DNA of 64,000 nt, taken from positions 349,074 to 413,073 of the forward strand of contig CAWCBA010000008.1 in the NCBI GenBank assembly GCA_963793675.1, in the 5' to 3' direction. Source of the stretch: RPQJ01 sp963793675. GTDB lineage: Bacteria > Pseudomonadota > Gammaproteobacteria > Steroidobacterales > Steroidobacteraceae. The position numbers and the translations under genes are program-made. Below the pieces are notes generated by a model, which saw only the letters and a program-made list of their open reading frames with translations, was not told where the DNA came from and did not search any database. Below, piece after piece: positions 16,808 through 24,621 of this stretch (position 1 is its first letter; every line of letters begins with the position of its first letter).

Positions 16808-18303
16808 GGCCAGAGGTGGTCGCCGGTCACCCATGACGCGTGGAACCCGGCCGCGACACGGCCGGGCAGCTTCACGCGCGCGAGCGGGCCGGCCGTGATC
16901 CGCTTGGCGTCGAAGATCCAGGCCTCCGAGCGGTAATCCTTGATGTTGGTGGCCAGCGTGATCGCGTAGCCGCTGTCTTCGTCACCACCCCGCGTGCTCG
17001 GCGCGAACGGCGCCTCGCTGGGGAACCAGCCCGCCGGGTAGTCGTAGACCTCGCGCGTACCCTTGTCGTGGTCGTACTTGACGAGGCCTTCGAATGCCAT
17101 CGTCTGCAGGTCGGTCGGGATCAACTGGTGGTACGAGTACCGCGTCTTGACGCCGTAGCGTTCCGTGTCGGGCAGACAGAACTCGACGTTCAGGTCGTCG
17201 ATCTGCTGCTCGCTCCTTTCGCCCGTCTTCAGGTTCATGCGCCAGCGGCGCAGGTGACCCTTGTAGCGCAGGTAGGCGAGCATCGAGGCGAGCGGGCCTT
17301 CCTGCGGGTCGCGGCGGATGGTGGGGTCGGGCTGGAAGCAGCCGTCCATCGTGATCCAGTCCCCGTCCTCCCAGGCATTGACCATGTGCAGCACGTAGCC
17401 CGGCTCGAATTCGAACCAGCGCACCTGCTCCTGCGTGCCATAGCGCGGAATCACGCCGAAACGCGTCGGCAGGTCGCGCCTGAACTGCACCACGCGGTGA
17501 CCGGTGCGCTTCAGCACGTCGAGGTCGTGAAACAGCGGGAAATCGTGCAGGATCGTGTAATTCGGCGTAATCGTCGTGTCGTGCGGCAGGCGCGGGCCTG
17601 GCAGGTCGATGCGGGCGCGGTGCCTGACCTTGCCGTCGGCCGAGATCACGTAGTACGTGAGCCACGGCTGGAAATCGGCGTAACCGTAGTTGATGAACTC
17701 GCCGGTGCGAGGGTCGGTCTTGCCGTGCGCGTTCATCGGCGTGTCGAGACCGCCGGAGAAGTCCTGCTCGCCTTCGGTCTCGAGCGTCAGCGGATCGAGG
17801 GTGTAGACGCGGCCGGCGTTGTACCAGGCCGAGAGGATCTTGCCGTTGTGGAAGTTCAGCGTCGTGTTCGAGGTGTCCTTGCAGTAGTCGGGATTCATCG
17901 ACTCGACTTCATGCCCGGCCACGCGTGACAGATCGTACGGGCCCATGATGCCGGACAGCTCGACCTTGCCGCGCTCGATCTCGTCGTGCAGGGCGCGTGT
18001 CTGTACCCACTTGCGGATGTAGCTCGCGCGACCGTCGCGGAAGTACACGCCATGCACCATGCCGTCGCCGTCGAACCAGTGATAGTCGCCGCGCGGCTTG
18101 AACACGGGGTTCGGGCCGTTGCGCATGTACGCGCCGTACAGGTCCGCGGGAATCTCGCCTTCGGCTACCTCGAGATCGACGGCGGTGATCTCGGAGACGA
18201 CGGGCGTGTAGGGGCCATGCAGGTAGGGGTTGTCGATGCCGTCGACCCACGTCGGTCGGTCCGGCGGGTCCTGCGTGGTGATATCCGTGTACTTGCGCAT
18301 CAT
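16786..18303 (-). CDS. Carotenoid oxygenase family protein (lignostilbene/apocarotenoid dioxygenase-like)
   Basis: A 505-residue non-heme iron dioxygenase of the carotenoid-cleavage family. Segments around the four iron-ligand histidines are visible: PMNAHGKTDP, DTTITPNYTILHDFP, YVLHMVNAWEDGDW and the C-terminal GFHASWV. The N-terminal MRNGPNPVF and YHWFDGDGMVHG are also family signatures. ATG ATG at 18303/18300 follows an AGAGGA ribosome site. The family cleaves conjugated C=C bonds in carotenoids, apocarotenoids, stilbenes or isoeugenol-type phenols to two carbonyls; the neighbouring aldehyde dehydrogenase could oxidise the aldehyde product. Divergent from the nitronate monooxygenase with a motif site between them. 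Confidence 0.87.
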   Translation of the reverse strand: MMRKYTDITTQDPPDRPTWVDGIDNPYLHGPYTPVVSEITAVDLEVAEGEIPADLYGAYMRNGPNPVFKPRGDYHWFDGDGMVHGVYFRDGRASYIRKWVQTRALHDEIERGKVELSGIMGPYDLSRVAGHEVESMNPDYCKDTSNTTLNFHNGKILSAWYNAGRVYTLDPLTLETEGEQDFSGGLDTPMNAHGKTDPRTGEFINYGYADFQPWLTYYVISADGKVRHRARIDLPGPRLPHDTTITPNYTILHDFPLFHDLDVLKRTGHRVVQFRRDLPTRFGVIPRYGTQEQVRWFEFEPGYVLHMVNAWEDGDWITMDGCFQPDPTIRRDPQEGPLASMLAYLRYKGHLRRWRMNLKTGERSEQQIDDLNVEFCLPDTERYGVKTRYSYHQLIPTDLQTMAFEGLVKYDHDKGTREVYDYPAGWFPSEAPFAPSTRGGDEDSGYAITLATNIKDYRSEAWIFDAKRITAGPLARVKLPGRVAAGFHASWVTGDHLWPQALAAG

Positions 18304-18346
18304 GCGTTTCCTCTGGAAAGTCGCTGTCGACCGGGCCCGGCACCAG

Positions 18347-18367
18347 AGTACTATAGTGCAAGTCATA
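18347..18367 (+). promoter_or_regulatory. Regulon motif site 7 with palindromic -10-like element
   Basis: Reads AGTACTATAG then TGCAAGTCATA. ACTATAGT (18350-18357) is a perfect palindrome that can serve as a -10 box in either direction. The motif lies in the 77-base divergent region between the oxygenase and the nitronate monooxygenase genes. Confidence 0.5.
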
Positions 18368-18380
18368 GGGGGATTGTGAA

Positions 18381-19373
18381 GTGTCGAATGTCGCCACCGG
18401 GAGCAGGGTCGAACGCCTGCGAGCCCTGACAGGGGGAATGCGGCTCCCGTTGATTGCCGCACCGATGTTCCTGGTCTCGGGCCCCGGCCTGGTCCTCGCC
18501 GCGTGCCGGGCTGGGATCGCGGCGGCATTTCCAACGCCCAACGCGCGTTCGATCGCCATTCTCGAGGACTGGTTGCAGCAGGTCGTCGCGGGTCATGCCG
18601 AGGCATGCAAGGCGGCGCCTGGCAAAGTCGGTCCCTGGGCGCTGAACCTCGTCATGCACAGTTCGTACGACCGGCTGGGTCCCGAACTCGAACTGGTCGA
18701 TCGTTACCAGCCGCCACTCGTGATCACGGCGCTGGGCAGCCCGGTCCGGGCCATCGAGCATGTCCATGCTTACGGCGGCACGGTATTCGCCGACGTCAGC
18801 AGCCTCGCTTTCGCCCGCAAGGCCGCCGCAGCGGGAGCCGACGGCCTCGTGCTCGTCAGCGCCGGGGCGGGCGGTCACACCGGCAAAGTCTCGCCATTCG
18901 CTTTCGTCCAGGCCGTGCGCGAGTTCTACGACGGCATCATCGTGCTGGGCGGCAGCATCGGTCACGGCGGCGCCGTGCGCGCTGCGGAGCTGCTGGGTGC
19001 GGATCTCGCCTATGCAGGTACGCCGTTCATCTGCGCGCAAGAGAGTCTTGCTGCGCAGGAGTATCGCGACATGGTGGTGCGCGCGTCGTTCGAAGACCTG
19101 GTGATGACCAAGACGTTCACGGGTGCGGATGCCTGGTACCTGCGCGAGAGCATCGTCGCGGCGGGCCTCGATCCCAACGCCCTGGTCGGCAAGGACAAGA
19201 TGGATTGGAACAATTCCCAGGGCCAGCTCAAGGCCTGGAAGAACATCTGGTCGGCCGGGCAGGGTGTCGATCATATTCGCGCCATCGAGCCAACCGCGGC
19301 GATCGTCGATCGCTACGCGGCTGAATATGCCGCGGCCCTGCGCAAGCCCGCGTTCGGTTGCGATCCACGATGA
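18381..19373 (+). CDS. Nitronate monooxygenase / NPD-type flavin enzyme
   Basis: A 330-residue TIM-barrel flavoprotein of the 2-nitropropane dioxygenase/FabK-like family. Signatures: PLIAAPMFLVSGPGLVLAACRAG at the N-terminus, ADGLVLVSAGAGGHTG (phosphate-binding region and active-site His), GGSIGHGGAVRAAELLGADLAYAGTPFI. GTG start at 18381 preceded by TAGGGGGA. It uses FMN to oxidise nitronates; many family members are enoyl-CoA or other reductase-like enzymes of unknown substrate, so the nitronate label is only a family name here. First gene of a translationally coupled trio: its TGA overlaps the ATG of the next gene. Confidence 0.85.
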   Translation: MSNVATGSRVERLRALTGGMRLPLIAAPMFLVSGPGLVLAACRAGIAAAFPTPNARSIAILEDWLQQVVAGHAEACKAAPGKVGPWALNLVMHSSYDRLGPELELVDRYQPPLVITALGSPVRAIEHVHAYGGTVFADVSSLAFARKAAAAGADGLVLVSAGAGGHTGKVSPFAFVQAVREFYDGIIVLGGSIGHGGAVRAAELLGADLAYAGTPFICAQESLAAQEYRDMVVRASFEDLVMTKTFTGADAWYLRESIVAAGLDPNALVGKDKMDWNNSQGQLKAWKNIWSAGQGVDHIRAIEPTAAIVDRYAAEYAAALRKPAFGCDPR

Positions 19374-19912
19374 AGAGCTTCGATCGCAAGCGGCTGGTCG
19401 GCAGCTGGCAGCTGCAGCGCTGGTTCATCACCTACGAGGACGGTTCCGTCACCGAGCCACTGGGGCCCGGGGCAACCGGGCTGCTCGTCTACACGCCGGA
19501 CGGGTGGATGAGCGCCGCGATGATGGCGGCGGGTCGCCCACGGCTCTCGCGCGGCAACCCGCGTCTGGCGCCTGAGAATGAGCGGGCGGCGGCTTTCGAC
19601 ACTTTCTTCGGCTACTGCTGTCGCTGGCGCATCGTTGGTCAGGTTGTGGAGCACCACGTGACGATTTCGCACAATCCGGCGCTGGTCGGTACCGTGCAGG
19701 CACGCAATATCCACATGCGCGGCCGGACCTTGACGCTGTCGGCCGTGGAAGCCGTGCCCGGTGGGCTGCGGGTGCATCGCTTGCAGTGGCGACCGGCACG
19801 GGCGCGAGAATCTGCGCGCGGTGCCTTGCGCGGCAAACCCGCAGCCACGGCAAGCAGCAAGACAGTCAATAAGACCGCTGGCGGCCGGGTGGCTGCAAGG
19901 AAATCGCAATGA
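19370..19912 (+). CDS. Lipocalin-like domain protein
   Basis: A 180-residue protein whose first 140 residues fit the bacterial lipocalin-like fold (KRLVGSWQLQRWFITYEDGS, GLLVYTPDGWMSAAMM, then TVQARNIHMRGRTLTLSA). The GSWxL and Y-P-x-G-x-M patterns are typical of that family, which often sits with catabolic or biosynthetic operons and may bind a hydrophobic ligand. The last 40 residues are Ala/Lys/Arg-rich and low-complexity (KPAATASSKT, then GGRVAARKSQ), an unusual tail. The gene is joined by ATGA overlaps to both neighbours (start 19370, end 19912), so it is made stoichiometrically with them. No signal peptide. Confidence 0.72.
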   Translation: MKSFDRKRLVGSWQLQRWFITYEDGSVTEPLGPGATGLLVYTPDGWMSAAMMAAGRPRLSRGNPRLAPENERAAAFDTFFGYCCRWRIVGQVVEHHVTISHNPALVGTVQARNIHMRGRTLTLSAVEAVPGGLRVHRLQWRPARARESARGALRGKPAATASSKTVNKTAGGRVAARKSQ

Positions 19913-21597
19913 GCAAAGCCGCGCTCGAGCTGTTCGACAGGCATGAAGCAGCGCTCCGCGCCGCCGGACTGGCCTGCCGGGAACGCAGCTACTTCACGCT
20001 GTTCCCCGAAACGCCGGATCGGCATCGCGGTGGCGCTGCGGCATCCGAGGCGGGCATTGCCGCCTTTCGTGCGCAGCTTGGGCAGCCTTTCGTGCTCGAT
20101 CAACCCGGTACCGTCGGTCGCATTGGCGGCGAGATTTCTCCGTACACGCTCGAGCCGCTCGGCATCGATTACCCGCGTGCCGACATCGACGCCTTGTTTG
20201 CCGCCGCGCGTTCCGCGATGCCGACCTGGGCAGCCGCGACGCCACGGGCGCGGCTCGGCGTCTGCATGGAGATCGTCGATCGGTTGTACGGGAACGTGTT
20301 CGAGACGGCGCAGGCCGTGATGCACACGGCCGGCCAGAGCGGCCCGATGAGCTACGCGGGAAGTGGCACGAACGCGCTCGATCGCGGCGTCGAGGCGATC
20401 GCGTATGCGCAGGCTGCGATGTCGGATGTGCCCGCTGAGGCGCTGTGGGAGCGACGTTTTGGCTCGACGACGATCCGCCTGCGCAAGCGCTACCAGCTGG
20501 TCCCGCGCGGTGTCGCGGTGTGCTTTGCCTGCGCCACGTTCCCGACCTGGAATGCCTACCCGGCCATGCTTGCGAGCCTCGCGACGGGTAATCCCGTGAT
20601 CGTGAAGCCCCACCCGACCGCGATCCTGCCGATGGCGCTGGCCGTGCGCACGTTCCGCGACGTGATCGCCGGTGCCGGATTCTCGCCTGACCTGGTCACG
20701 CTGTGTCTCGACACGGCCGAGGTTCCGGTCGGCAAACTGCTGGTCAAGCATCCGCAGACTGCGATCGTCGATTTCACCGGCAGTGCGCGCTTCGGTTCGT
20801 GGGTCGAGGCGAACGCCCACCCGGCACTCTGCTATTCGGAGACGTCGGGCGTGAACACGGTCGTCGTGGAATCGGTGGATCAGCTCGAGCCGGTGCTCAA
20901 GAGTCTCGCCACGACGATGAGCCTGTTCTCGGCGCAGATGTGCACGTCGCCACAAAACATCTACGTGCCGCGCGACGGGATTCGTCATGCCGGCGGCCGC
21001 ATCGGTGCGGATGAGTTCGGTTCGCTGCTGGCGCAGGCGATGGCTGCGATCGCGGCAGACCCGAAGCGCGCCGCGCCGATCATGGCGGCGATCCAGGCTT
21101 CGTCCACTCCTGCGCTCATCGACCAGGTGGCCGAGGAGGGTTCGCGTCGTGGCAGGGTCCTGCTGGCCTCGGCGCCGTACGCGCACCCCGAATTTGCACG
21201 GGCTCGCACTCGTACGCCCCTGCTGGTCGGTATCGATGCCGGCGCCAAGGACCTGTACGGTGAAGAGCGCTTCGGGCCGATCGGCTTCGTGATCACGACC
21301 GACGACCGCGATGCCGCGCTGGCGGAGGCAGCCGCGGACGCACGTGCTGGGGGCGGAATCACCGCGTTCCTGTATTCCACGGACGAGCAGTACACCGAAC
21401 GCGCCGTCGCGGCGTACTCGGCGGCGGGTGCACAGCTCACCTGCAACCTGACCGGGCCCATGCCGCTCAATTTCGCCGCGGCGTACAGCGATTACCACGT
21501 AACGGGACTCAATCCGGCGGGCAACGCGACGCTGACGGACCTTGCTTTCGTGGCTGCGCGGTTTCGCATCACGCAATCGCGGGCGCCGGCGACCTGA
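19909..21597 (+). CDS. Aldehyde dehydrogenase family protein (PaaN-like)
   Basis: A 562-residue aldehyde dehydrogenase closest in style to PaaN, the stand-alone ALDH of phenylacetate-type pathways. Features: cofactor-binding RGVAVCFACATFPTWNAYP and NPVIVKPHPTAI, the DFTGSARFGSW segment, and the catalytic Cys in SAQMCTSPQNIYVP. The usual catalytic Glu-x-GG is replaced by SETSGVNTVVVE. PaaN-type enzymes oxidise an aldehyde to the acid or CoA ester. The N-terminal 90 residues before the ALDH core are typical of the PaaN group. Third gene of the coupled trio. Could process an aldehyde released by the divergent carotenoid-oxygenase-like enzyme. Confidence 0.8.
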   Translation: MSKAALELFDRHEAALRAAGLACRERSYFTLFPETPDRHRGGAAASEAGIAAFRAQLGQPFVLDQPGTVGRIGGEISPYTLEPLGIDYPRADIDALFAAARSAMPTWAAATPRARLGVCMEIVDRLYGNVFETAQAVMHTAGQSGPMSYAGSGTNALDRGVEAIAYAQAAMSDVPAEALWERRFGSTTIRLRKRYQLVPRGVAVCFACATFPTWNAYPAMLASLATGNPVIVKPHPTAILPMALAVRTFRDVIAGAGFSPDLVTLCLDTAEVPVGKLLVKHPQTAIVDFTGSARFGSWVEANAHPALCYSETSGVNTVVVESVDQLEPVLKSLATTMSLFSAQMCTSPQNIYVPRDGIRHAGGRIGADEFGSLLAQAMAAIAADPKRAAPIMAAIQASSTPALIDQVAEEGSRRGRVLLASAPYAHPEFARARTRTPLLVGIDAGAKDLYGEERFGPIGFVITTDDRDAALAEAAADARAGGGITAFLYSTDEQYTERAVAAYSAAGAQLTCNLTGPMPLNFAAAYSDYHVTGLNPAGNATLTDLAFVAARFRITQSRAPAT

Positions 21598-21662
21598 CGT
21601 AACTGCAGCCATGACGGCTCCGACCCGGTGGCGCGGGCCGCACTCGACCTGCACGCTGCACC

Positions 21663-21687
21663 GCAAGCAACGGTGCTTGCCTATACT
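21663..21687 (+). promoter_or_regulatory. MocR promoter: inverted repeat plus -10, near-leaderless
   Basis: GCAAGCA (21663-21669), ACGG, TGCTTGC (21674-21680) is a perfect 7-bp inverted repeat. It is followed at once by TATACT (21682-21687), a good -10 hexamer. The ATG at 21695 is only 7 bases after the -10, so the mRNA would start at or very near the start codon. No good -35 is seen, suggesting the inverted repeat is an activator or autoregulation site. Confidence 0.5.
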
Positions 21688-21694
21688 GGTCGGC

Positions 21695-23515
21695 ATGGCG
21701 GAAACCGAAGCGCTGATTTACATCGAGTCGGACAGCAAGCTGGGCCTGCAGGCACAGATCCGACAGAAGCTGGTGGAGTCGATCCACCTGGGTATTTTCA
21801 GGCCTGGTACGCGCTTGCCGTCGTCGCGCAAGCTCTCGCAGCAACTCGGCGTCGCTCGGAACACGGTCGTGATCGCGTGCCAGCAGCTGGTCGCGGAAGG
21901 TCTGCTCACGAGCCGGGCTCGCAGCGGTCTCTACGTCGCCCGTCGCCTTGCAGCGCCGGCTTATTCGCCGCATGCGCCGGGCGAGCGGGGATCCATCACC
22001 GGGCCCTGGCAACAGTGGCTCAAGTCGCGCGCAAACCCGGACATTGCGCGCATCGCTCCAGCCGACGCTCGCGACTATCCGTTCTGCTTTCTCGACGGCC
22101 AGTTCGATACGTCGCTGTTTCCGGTGGCCGAGTGGCGCGAAGCCGGCCGCTATGCGCTTGGGAGCGGCGACATCGGTGTCTGGTCGGCGGCGACGGCTGG
22201 GCTCGACGATCCGATGCTGATCGAGGAACTGCGCACCAAGATCCTGCCGCGGCGTGGGATCAACGCGCGTGCCGATGAGATCCTGATCACCGTCGGCGCC
22301 CAGCAGTCGCTGTACCTGCTGGCCGAACTGCTGGTCGACGCCAGTGTCGCGGTTGCCATGGAAGAGCCCGGCTACCCGGAGATGCGCCATCTCATGCAGC
22401 GCCGCGGCGCGCCGATCGTGCACCAGCCGATTGACGGCGAAGGAATGCTCGTCGACGCGACGCTCGATGGCTGCCGCATCGTCTACGTGACTCCCAGCCA
22501 CCAGGCGGCGACGGGCGTCACGATGTCGCTTGAGCGTCGTCGTGCCTTGCTGGAGAAGGCCGCGCAGCGCGACATGCTCGTTGTCGAGGACGACTTCGAC
22601 TGTGAGAGCAACTACAAGGGCTATCCGCACCCGGCGCTGCGCGGCATGGACCGCGAAAACCGCGTCATCTACGTGTCGTGCCTGTCAAAAGTGCTGGCGC
22701 CTGGCCTGAGCCTCGGGTTCATGGTGGCCGCGCCCGAACTGATCGCCGAGGCGCGCAAGTTGCGCCGGCTGATGGTGGGGCAGCCGCCGCGCAACAACCA
22801 GCGTGCGATGGCGCACTTCATTCGTCTCGGTCATTACGACGCGCTGACGGCGAGCCTGCATCGAACGTTCGGGCAGCGCTGGGACGCGCTGCGCCAGGCC
22901 CTCAACTTCTATTTGCCGCCCTGGGTTGCGCTTGCGCCAAGCAAGGGTGGAACAGTGCTTTGGGTGCAAGGCTCCGACGACCTCGATGTCTCGCGCCTGG
23001 TGGACGAGGCGGCACGGCGCGGCGTGCTGGTGGAGCCCGTCGATCATTTCTATGCGCTGTCGCGGCGACCGCTCAACTGCTTCCGCATGGGTGTATCCGG
23101 GATTCCTGCACATCGCATCCGTGAAGGCGTGGCGCGGCTGGCCGCCATCGTCCGCGAGTTCACGGCGGGCGCCAGAGAGCACCTCGACCTGTGCGTCGGT
23201 CGGCGACTCATGCGGAGCGACCTCCGTGAGAACTTGCCGGGAGCCGTGATGCGAACCCAACGCGTGTACGGCGAGCCCGTCGAGATTCACCTGCATGCGG
23301 ACGGGTCGATGACCGGGCGCGCCGGATTCGCCGGAGAAGACCGCGACTACGGCCGCTGGTGGCTTGACGGCGACCGCTACGTGCGCCAGTGGCAGCGCTG
23401 GTCCTATGCCGAACCCGCCTCGTATGCAGTCGTGCTCGACGGCGGACGGATCAAGTTCTATCTCGAGTCGGGGTTCATCGAGGACACGCTCGCGTTCGAG
23501 CCGGCGACTGACTAG
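21695..23515 (+). CDS. MocR/PdxR-type regulator (GntR HTH + aminotransferase) with extra C-terminal domain
   Basis: A 606-residue regulator. Residues about 12-75 form a GntR winged helix (GIFRPGTRLPSSRKLSQQLGV, then ARNTVVIACQQLV). Residues about 110-480 form a fold-type I aminotransferase-like domain with PLP lysine at Lys332 (CLSKVLAPGLSLGF) and DDFDCE upstream. Usual MocR proteins end near 450-500 residues. This one has about 120 more, including HLHADGSMTGRAGFAG, GRWWLDGDRYVRQWQRW and VVLDGGRIKFYLESG, a strand-rich domain with a dG..G..W pattern that I cannot name; it resembles small secreted lipocalin/DUF995-like barrels. MocR proteins sense PLP or amino compounds and usually control an adjacent gene, here probably the downstream nitrilase-family enzyme. 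Confidence 0.82.
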   Translation: MAETEALIYIESDSKLGLQAQIRQKLVESIHLGIFRPGTRLPSSRKLSQQLGVARNTVVIACQQLVAEGLLTSRARSGLYVARRLAAPAYSPHAPGERGSITGPWQQWLKSRANPDIARIAPADARDYPFCFLDGQFDTSLFPVAEWREAGRYALGSGDIGVWSAATAGLDDPMLIEELRTKILPRRGINARADEILITVGAQQSLYLLAELLVDASVAVAMEEPGYPEMRHLMQRRGAPIVHQPIDGEGMLVDATLDGCRIVYVTPSHQAATGVTMSLERRRALLEKAAQRDMLVVEDDFDCESNYKGYPHPALRGMDRENRVIYVSCLSKVLAPGLSLGFMVAAPELIAEARKLRRLMVGQPPRNNQRAMAHFIRLGHYDALTASLHRTFGQRWDALRQALNFYLPPWVALAPSKGGTVLWVQGSDDLDVSRLVDEAARRGVLVEPVDHFYALSRRPLNCFRMGVSGIPAHRIREGVARLAAIVREFTAGAREHLDLCVGRRLMRSDLRENLPGAVMRTQRVYGEPVEIHLHADGSMTGRAGFAGEDRDYGRWWLDGDRYVRQWQRWSYAEPASYAVVLDGGRIKFYLESGFIEDTLAFEPATD

Positions 23516-23631
23516 TCGGCGGGCGGCAAGCCCATCTGGCTCCATCGCTCGAGTCCAACTGGCGCTATGTGCCCCTTGCGGTTTGGCCTAGCCTCCGTGA
23601 GCCGCGTCCAACGACGTGGGGGGTAGGCACG

Positions 23632-24504
23632 ATGACGCACTTTGCGGTGGCCGGGCTGCAGCTCGAACTGACGGCACAGGACAACCTGGAGATTGTCCGC
23701 GCCGAGATGGAGCGCCTGAAGCGCCGGTTCCCCTGGGTCGACATGGTCGTGCTGGGCGAACTGTCACTGCGTGGACCCCAGACGTCCAACGCCGAGCCGC
23801 TTCCAGGGCCCCTGGAACGGTCGCTCTGCCAGATCGCGCGCGACCTGCGGCTCTGGTTCGTCCCGGGCTCGATCCACGAACGCGACGGTGATCGCATCTA
23901 CAACACGACGCCCGTGGTCGATCCCAGCGGCCAGGTCGTCGCGCGTTACCGCAAGATGTTTCCGTTCCTGCCTTACGAGCAGGGCATCACGCCCGGGACG
24001 GAATTCGTCGTGTTCGACGTGCCGGCGGTCGGACGGTTCGGCGTCTCGATCTGCTACGACATGTGGTTCCCGGAGACCACGCGAACCCTCGCCTGGATGG
24101 GGGCGGAAGTGGTGATTCATCCCACCATGACCAACACGATCGACCGCGACCTCGAACTCGCGATCGCGCGCACCAACGCCGCGGTCAACCAGTGCTGGTT
24201 CGTCGACGTGAACTGCGCGGGCAGGCTCGGCAACGGTCGCTCGCTCGTCGTTTCACCCGACGGCAGCGTCGTGCACCAGGCCGGCACCGGCTACGAAATC
24301 GTGCCCGTCGAAATGGACCTCGGGCTGGTGCGACGCAGCCGACGCCGCGGCCTGCTCGGCCTCGGCCAGCCGCTGAAAAGCTTCCGCGACAGCGACGTTG
24401 CTTTTCCGCAGTACCAGCCGGGGCAGGCGGCGTCGCCGAGCCTGCGCCGCCTGGGCGCGATGGCAGTGCCGGGCCCAGCGTCGACGGACGAGGAACTCGG
24501 TTGA
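23632..24504 (+). CDS. Carbon-nitrogen hydrolase (nitrilase superfamily)
   Basis: A 290-residue nitrilase-superfamily enzyme with the complete Glu-Lys-Cys triad: E43 (VVLGELSL), K108 (YRKMFPF) and C141 (SICYDMWFPE). Conserved GTEFVVFDVPAVGRFGVSICYD and NRSLVVSPDGSV-type segments are present. ATG at 23632 follows a GGGGGTAGG run. The superfamily hydrolyses nitriles, amides or carbamoyl groups; WFPE after the Cys is common in aliphatic-amidase or N-carbamoyl hydrolase branches. It follows the MocR regulator by 116 bases on the same strand and precedes a TonB receptor, so it may be the regulated enzyme. Confidence 0.85.
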   Translation: MTHFAVAGLQLELTAQDNLEIVRAEMERLKRRFPWVDMVVLGELSLRGPQTSNAEPLPGPLERSLCQIARDLRLWFVPGSIHERDGDRIYNTTPVVDPSGQVVARYRKMFPFLPYEQGITPGTEFVVFDVPAVGRFGVSICYDMWFPETTRTLAWMGAEVVIHPTMTNTIDRDLELAIARTNAAVNQCWFVDVNCAGRLGNGRSLVVSPDGSVVHQAGTGYEIVPVEMDLGLVRRSRRRGLLGLGQPLKSFRDSDVAFPQYQPGQAASPSLRRLGAMAVPGPASTDEELG

Positions 24505-24621
24505 GTCATCTGGACCAATCGGTCGTCGGAATCTGGTCCTATGGGCCACCCGGCGGCTCGTCTATTTTCAGACCAACACGGCGATCAAGCCGGACAGTTC
24601 CGCAATGACAGGGGTGGCGTC

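Noticed and set aside
19639..21597. A full phenylacetate (paa) pathway
   Set aside because: Only a PaaN-like protein is present; no paaABCDE, paaK or paaFGHIJ genes were seen.
19639..21696. 685-codon open frame antisense to the PaaN-like gene
   Set aside because: Arg/His-rich shadow; the plus-strand aldehyde dehydrogenase is clear and complete.
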